NCBI GenBank assembly: GCA_946479285.1 | Contig: CAMLFH010000010.1 | Span: 96,665 to 160,664, forward strand | Length of the DNA: 64,000 bases | Reading direction: 5' to 3' | DNA from: an uncultured Flavobacteriales bacterium | Lineage (GTDB): Bacteria > Bacteroidota > Bacteroidia > Flavobacteriales > Crocinitomicaceae | In this document: piece after piece, positions 60,479 through 64,000 of the stretch | How positions within the stretch are numbered: the first letter of the stretch is position 1 | Layout of the letters: each line of letters opens with the position of its first letter | Program-made: the position numbers and the translations under genes | Notes under the pieces: generated by a model | The model's input: only the letters and a program-made list of their open reading frames with translations | What the model was told of the DNA's origin: nothing | Databases searched by the model: none

Positions 60479-61291
60479 ATGTTAAAAGCAATTTCAATAT
60501 TCCTTTTGTTCCTTGGCGGAGCATTGGTTACTTTCTCGTGCGGAAATCAAACAGCTTCTGCACCCGAATCCAAAATCAACATTCCCGAAAAAGAACAGGA
60601 ATTGATCCGGATCGATGAAAAAATGATGGAGCTTTATTACGGAGATCCGGATTCGATGCTTTATTACAGCAATCTGTTCAGTTCCAAATTAGAAGAATTG
60701 CTTTCCGATGAAAAAACATTGAGCTATGCGTTCAACGCATTGACGAAAGCAAACAGCTGCCGGGTAAACACCTCCAAAGATGGTTTGTTCCGCATTTACA
60801 GCTGGGATTCTAACTTAGGTGGAACTATGCGGGCTTTCAATGTAGTCTATCAATACCAAAACGGAAAAATTGTAAAAACACAGCGCTATCATTCAGAAAT
60901 GGAAGGTGATCCGGCTTGGTACTGCTCCGATCTGTTCACTTTGAAAACGAAGAAAAACACGGTTTACCTGGCAATTACGAACGGGATTTATTCCTCTAAA
61001 GATATTGGTCAATCAATCAGAGCATTTAAACTAACGGAAAAAGGTTTGAACGACAGTATTCCTTTATTCAAAACAAAAGAAGGGATCAAGAACTCACTGG
61101 ATGCTTACTATGATTTCTCCAGCGTGATAGATCGCCCTGAAAGACCTGTGAGTATTATTCGATATGATGTAAAGAAAAAGCAGATCACCCTTGCATGTGT
61201 CTCAGATGAAGAGAAAGTACTACCCAATTGTTATACCATATACCAATTCAACGGGACTCATTTTGAAGAAACAGGCCGGAAAATAAGATAA
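60479..61291 (+). CDS. Lipoprotein of unknown function
   Basis: I take the ATG at 60479 as start (270 residues). An in-frame ATG at 60437 would read back through the end of the hydrolase gene and spoil the leader. The chosen start gives a normal lipoprotein signal (lipobox TFSC near residue 19, then GNQTA). The mature protein has a helical first part (SMLYYSNLFSSKLEELLSDE) and a strand-rich end (NCYTIYQFNGTHFEETG). No domain is recognised. It begins one base after the hydrolase stop. Confidence 0.75.
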   Translation: MLKAISIFLLFLGGALVTFSCGNQTASAPESKINIPEKEQELIRIDEKMMELYYGDPDSMLYYSNLFSSKLEELLSDEKTLSYAFNALTKANSCRVNTSKDGLFRIYSWDSNLGGTMRAFNVVYQYQNGKIVKTQRYHSEMEGDPAWYCSDLFTLKTKKNTVYLAITNGIYSSKDIGQSIRAFKLTEKGLNDSIPLFKTKEGIKNSLDAYYDFSSVIDRPERPVSIIRYDVKKKQITLACVSDEEKVLPNCYTIYQFNGTHFEETGRKIR

Positions 61292-61401
61292 ATTCTCCGA
61301 ATGTACAGTCAAGCGCGCAATCTGCATTATTTTAATTGACATGTTAAGGAGTTCTTTCTATTTTCAGTTGAAATCACCAGTTTAGAATCTCGATTATCGT
61401 T

Positions 61402-61767
61402 ATGAAAGGAGTAAAAATAACATTTTGGATCAGCACCGGTCTGATCGGTTTATTTATCATACCCGGAATTTTCTTTTTGAATACTCCGTTTGCGAAGATG
61501 GTGCCCACTCATTTGGGGTTGCCAGATTGGTTTCAATGGGAATTGGGAATCCTGAAAGTGATCGGAGCAATTGTACTTTTACTACCTTTTGCCGGAAATC
61601 GTCTCAAAGAATGGGCCTATTTCGGTTTGGCCTTAGACATGCTTTCAGCCGTTTTCGCTTTGGCATGGGTCGACGGAATCAATGGCGCAACCTTCTTTCC
61701 TTTAGTCGTCTTTGCGATTTTAGCTGTTTCTTATTGGAGCCATCATAAGCTGAACAAAGTCTTTTAG
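61402..61767 (+). CDS. DoxX-like membrane protein
   Basis: A 121-residue protein of four membrane helices. The helix 2-3 region (GLPDWFQWELGILKVIGAIV) and the following LKEWAYFGLALDMLSA match the small DoxX/DoxD-like family, whose members are linked to quinone or redox functions but often uncharacterised. It is transcribed alone. Its start gives the first helix at residues 4-24. Confidence 0.85.
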   Translation: MKGVKITFWISTGLIGLFIIPGIFFLNTPFAKMVPTHLGLPDWFQWELGILKVIGAIVLLLPFAGNRLKEWAYFGLALDMLSAVFALAWVDGINGATFFPLVVFAILAVSYWSHHKLNKVF

Positions 61768-61965
61768 AAACTAAAAAAAGTAGAAAAAGTTCAACAAATT
61801 GAAAAGATTCCACACAGATTAAAGCTAATTTTGCACATCAAATCAGCAGTAGCTGAAATAGTTGAACTCTTAAACTTTTGAACATTTGAACTATTTAGTA
61901 CCAGGTCTTCCAATCGCCTCCCCTGAACTCCGGATCGCAATTAATAACAAATAACACACTATTCT

Positions 61966-62769
61966 ATGAATCAGGAAATCAAACAAATCCAGTCCGGCCT
62001 GGAACAAGTACGCAACGAAGTAGTTAACCACCCAAGCTACAAGGCCATTCAATCCTTGGACGACATCCGCATCTTTATGGAACACCACATTTATGCGGTT
62101 TGGGACTTTATGTCACTTTTGAAAGCCCTGCAAAATCAATTGACCTGCACGCAGGTTCCGTGGTTTCCGGTCGGTTCTGCGGAAGTTCGCTACCTCATCA
62201 ATGAGATCGTTTGCGGGGAAGAATCCGACCTGGCTTCAGAAGAAGATGTAAAGAACGGCGACGGGATCCGCAAAAGCCACTTTGAACTGTACCTGGATGC
62301 CATGGAGCAAACCGGGGCCTCACGCACAGGGATCAATGCGCTTTTCACCCAAATCCAAAATGGCAAAAGTGTGGAAGAAGCCATCGAATTGGTTTCCATT
62401 CCTCAAGCAGCAAAAAGCTTTCTCCGCTTTACCTTTGAAGTCATCGCAACTAAAAAACCGCATGTGATCGCAGCAGTCTTCACCTTTGGAAGAGAAGACC
62501 TGATCCCGAACATGTTCCACAACATAGTGAGCGATCTGAATGCCAAATTCCCGGTTCAGCTGGCAACCTTTAAGTTTTACCTCGACCGGCACATTGAAGT
62601 AGACGGAGATCACCACGGACACCTGGCACTTCAAATGGTTAGTGAATTATGCGGAAATGACCCGCAAAAGTGGGAAGAAGCTGAAAAATATTCGATCAGA
62701 TCCCTGGAAATGCGCAAATACTTGTGGGACGGCGTTTTGGAGGAAATGAAAAAACATCAGTCGCTTTAA
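61966..62769 (+). CDS. DUF3050 family protein (haem-oxygenase-like fold)
   Basis: A 267-residue cytoplasmic protein matching DUF3050 throughout: FMEHHIYAVWDFMSLLKALQ (about 43-62), EIVCGEESDLASEEDVKNGD, SHFELYLDAMEQ (104-115), HVIAAVFTFGREDLIPNMFH and DGDHHGHLALQMVSELCG. The His/Glu residues in these segments suggest a metal site of the haem-oxygenase-like diiron type. No reaction is known. It is followed 101 bp later by the porin gene. Confidence 0.88.
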   Translation: MNQEIKQIQSGLEQVRNEVVNHPSYKAIQSLDDIRIFMEHHIYAVWDFMSLLKALQNQLTCTQVPWFPVGSAEVRYLINEIVCGEESDLASEEDVKNGDGIRKSHFELYLDAMEQTGASRTGINALFTQIQNGKSVEEAIELVSIPQAAKSFLRFTFEVIATKKPHVIAAVFTFGREDLIPNMFHNIVSDLNAKFPVQLATFKFYLDRHIEVDGDHHGHLALQMVSELCGNDPQKWEEAEKYSIRSLEMRKYLWDGVLEEMKKHQSL

Positions 62770-62870
62770 TCGAAGAGATTCTGGAATCGTTTTAAGAAAA
62801 AGCTAATAAAAGCTAAATCCACCGGAGATTATTTCGGATGAATTAAATTCAGGTTTCTAAACCAGGAGAC

Positions 62871-64000
62871 ATGAAAAATTCACTGATTTGTTTTACAACG
62901 ATACCATTCTTTCATTTGAGTGTTTCAGCACAACAGACTGATTCTCTTAAGAACGATTGGCTGACCATTCACGCGCAAACAACGGTGATTAACCAGTTTA
63001 AACCGCATTTTCGTGCATCCTATTCGGGAGAGAACAGCCTGGAAAACGAGCAGGAAAACAAAACTTCCCTTACTTCAACATTTTATTTGGGCGCGCGTTT
63101 ATGGAAAGGTGCAAGCATTTACTTCAATCCTGAAATTGCGGGTGGTTCCGGTTTAAGCGGAGCTTTAGGAGTTGGTGATGCAACAAACGGCGAAACATTC
63201 CGGGTTGGAAGTCCTGCTCCACAGCTTTACCTGGCCCGCCTGTTTTTCAAACAAACCTTCGCATTAACAAAGGAAATCACCTACCAGGAAAGTGATCAAA
63301 ACCAATTGGGAATGTTCGTTCCCTCCAGGTACCTCTCGCTCACGATTGGTAAAGTTGCCATTACGGATTTCTTCGATGACAATACTTACAGCCACGACCC
63401 CAGAACACAGTTCATGGCTTGGTCATTAATGGATTTCGGTGCCTGGGATTATCCGGCAAATTCACGCGGTTATACCCCAAGTGCTATTCTTGAGTACTTT
63501 TCTCCCAAACATGAAGTTCGTTATGCCCTTTCACTGCTCCCGGTAGAAGCAAATGCAAATACCATGGATTGGGACATCCGCCGGTCCGCTTCTCACAACC
63601 TGGAATACGTGCACAGGCATGAATTCAACACGCTGGAAGGTGCCGTTCATTTCCTTGCTTACTTCAATACTACCCAAATGGGGAATTACCGCCAAAGCCT
63701 GAACGAACAATCTGACAGCCTGGCTCCTGATATAACTTCCGCCCGTTCGTTCGGGCGTTCTAAATTCGGATTCGGACTGAATGCAGAACAGGCTTTAACC
63801 TCAGATCTGGGAATTTTCTTCCGGGTAAGCTGGAATGACGGAACGAGTGAAACCTGGGCCTTTACAGAAATTGATCAAAGCATCAGTGCCGGAGTTGTTA
63901 TGGAAGGAAGAAGATGGAAACGCCCGAATGACCGGATTGGGTTGGCTTATGTGACATCGGGACTCTCCAAACCTCACCGTGATTATCTTAAAGCCGGCGG
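62871..64000 (+). CDS. Carbohydrate porin-like outer-membrane protein (3' end outside window)
   Basis: The frame starts at 62871 (ATG preceded by AGGAG) and stays open to the window edge, giving at least 376 residues. A signal peptide ends near SAQQ. The protein shows features of the OprB-type carbohydrate-selective porin group: YLSLTIGKVAITDFFDDNTY, SHDPRTQFMAWSLMDFGAWD, YPANSRGYTPSAILEYF, and later SFGRSKFGFGLNAEQALTSD. Such porins form 16-strand barrels for sugar diffusion. It is cut by the window and cannot be judged complete. Confidence 0.8.
   Translation, partial: MKNSLICFTTIPFFHLSVSAQQTDSLKNDWLTIHAQTTVINQFKPHFRASYSGENSLENEQENKTSLTSTFYLGARLWKGASIYFNPEIAGGSGLSGALGVGDATNGETFRVGSPAPQLYLARLFFKQTFALTKEITYQESDQNQLGMFVPSRYLSLTIGKVAITDFFDDNTYSHDPRTQFMAWSLMDFGAWDYPANSRGYTPSAILEYFSPKHEVRYALSLLPVEANANTMDWDIRRSASHNLEYVHRHEFNTLEGAVHFLAYFNTTQMGNYRQSLNEQSDSLAPDITSARSFGRSKFGFGLNAEQALTSDLGIFFRVSWNDGTSETWAFTEIDQSISAGVVMEGRRWKRPNDRIGLAYVTSGLSKPHRDYLKAG

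Noticed and set aside
1..64000. tRNA, rRNA, integrase or transposase genes
   Set aside because: No cloverleaf-like or ribosomal sequence and no recombinase-like protein was recognised on either strand.

Overview
The window looks like chromosomal DNA of a member of the Bacteroidota, most likely a flavobacterium of the Crocinitomicaceae/Fluviicola type. The signs are a PorX-type type IX secretion regulator, a type A C-terminal sorting domain, many short lipoproteins, PorT-like outer-membrane barrels, a zinc phospholipase C-like protein, and TAnnTTTG-like promoter boxes a few bases upstream of start codons. The genus is an inference. I see no tRNA, rRNA, CRISPR array, transposase or integrase gene.

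Region 1 (1-1852) holds the 3' end of uvrB, a small lipoprotein, and a non-coding stretch with a degenerate tandem repeat of about 22 bp. Region 2 (1853-18961, all minus strand) is the striking part. A 3066-residue secreted Rhs/YD-repeat protein is followed by a partner gene and a strong terminator. After that come four displaced Rhs 3' fragments, each made of a short conserved core plus a different C-terminal tip. Each is followed by a small exported protein that could be its immunity partner. The tips include a zinc phospholipase C-like domain, a HExxH metallopeptidase-like domain, a His...Asn-Cys domain broken by an in-frame stop codon, and a second copy of the tip carried by the full-length protein. 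This has the layout of a polymorphic-toxin locus with a reserve of orphan tip/immunity cassettes. All partners are exported, so the tips probably act in the cell envelope.

Region 3 (19-39.6 kb) is mostly housekeeping and envelope genes: comB, a phospholipase C-like protein, slyD, two PorT-like barrels, a hydrolase, a natAB-like ABC exporter, an IGHMBP2-type helicase, a histidine kinase, an outer-membrane barrel, ald, tsaE-porX, an HD phosphohydrolase, a lipoprotein, an SRPBCC protein, and a secreted endonuclease/phosphatase-fold protein with a T9SS tail. Several gaps carry imperfect inverted repeats resembling non-autonomous mobile elements.

Region 4 (39.9-41.4 kb) is an unusually AT-rich two-gene operon encoding a membrane protein and a DEDDh exonuclease. 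It looks horizontally acquired and could be a defence module. Region 5 (41.5-51 kb) is a run of small lipoproteins, membrane proteins and proteins of unknown function. It also holds a glycosylase-like protein and two copies of a highly structured 240-290 bp repeat that bracket one lipoprotein gene.

Region 6 (51-55.5 kb, minus strand) is a five-gene operon with an SPFH/GYF protein and a Tim44-like zinc-ribbon membrane protein, resembling envelope-stress modules. Region 7 (55.7-64 kb) holds a LytTR response regulator with its TPR histidine kinase, a serine hydrolase, a lipoprotein, a DoxX-like protein, a DUF3050 protein, and the start of a carbohydrate-porin-like gene that runs off the window.
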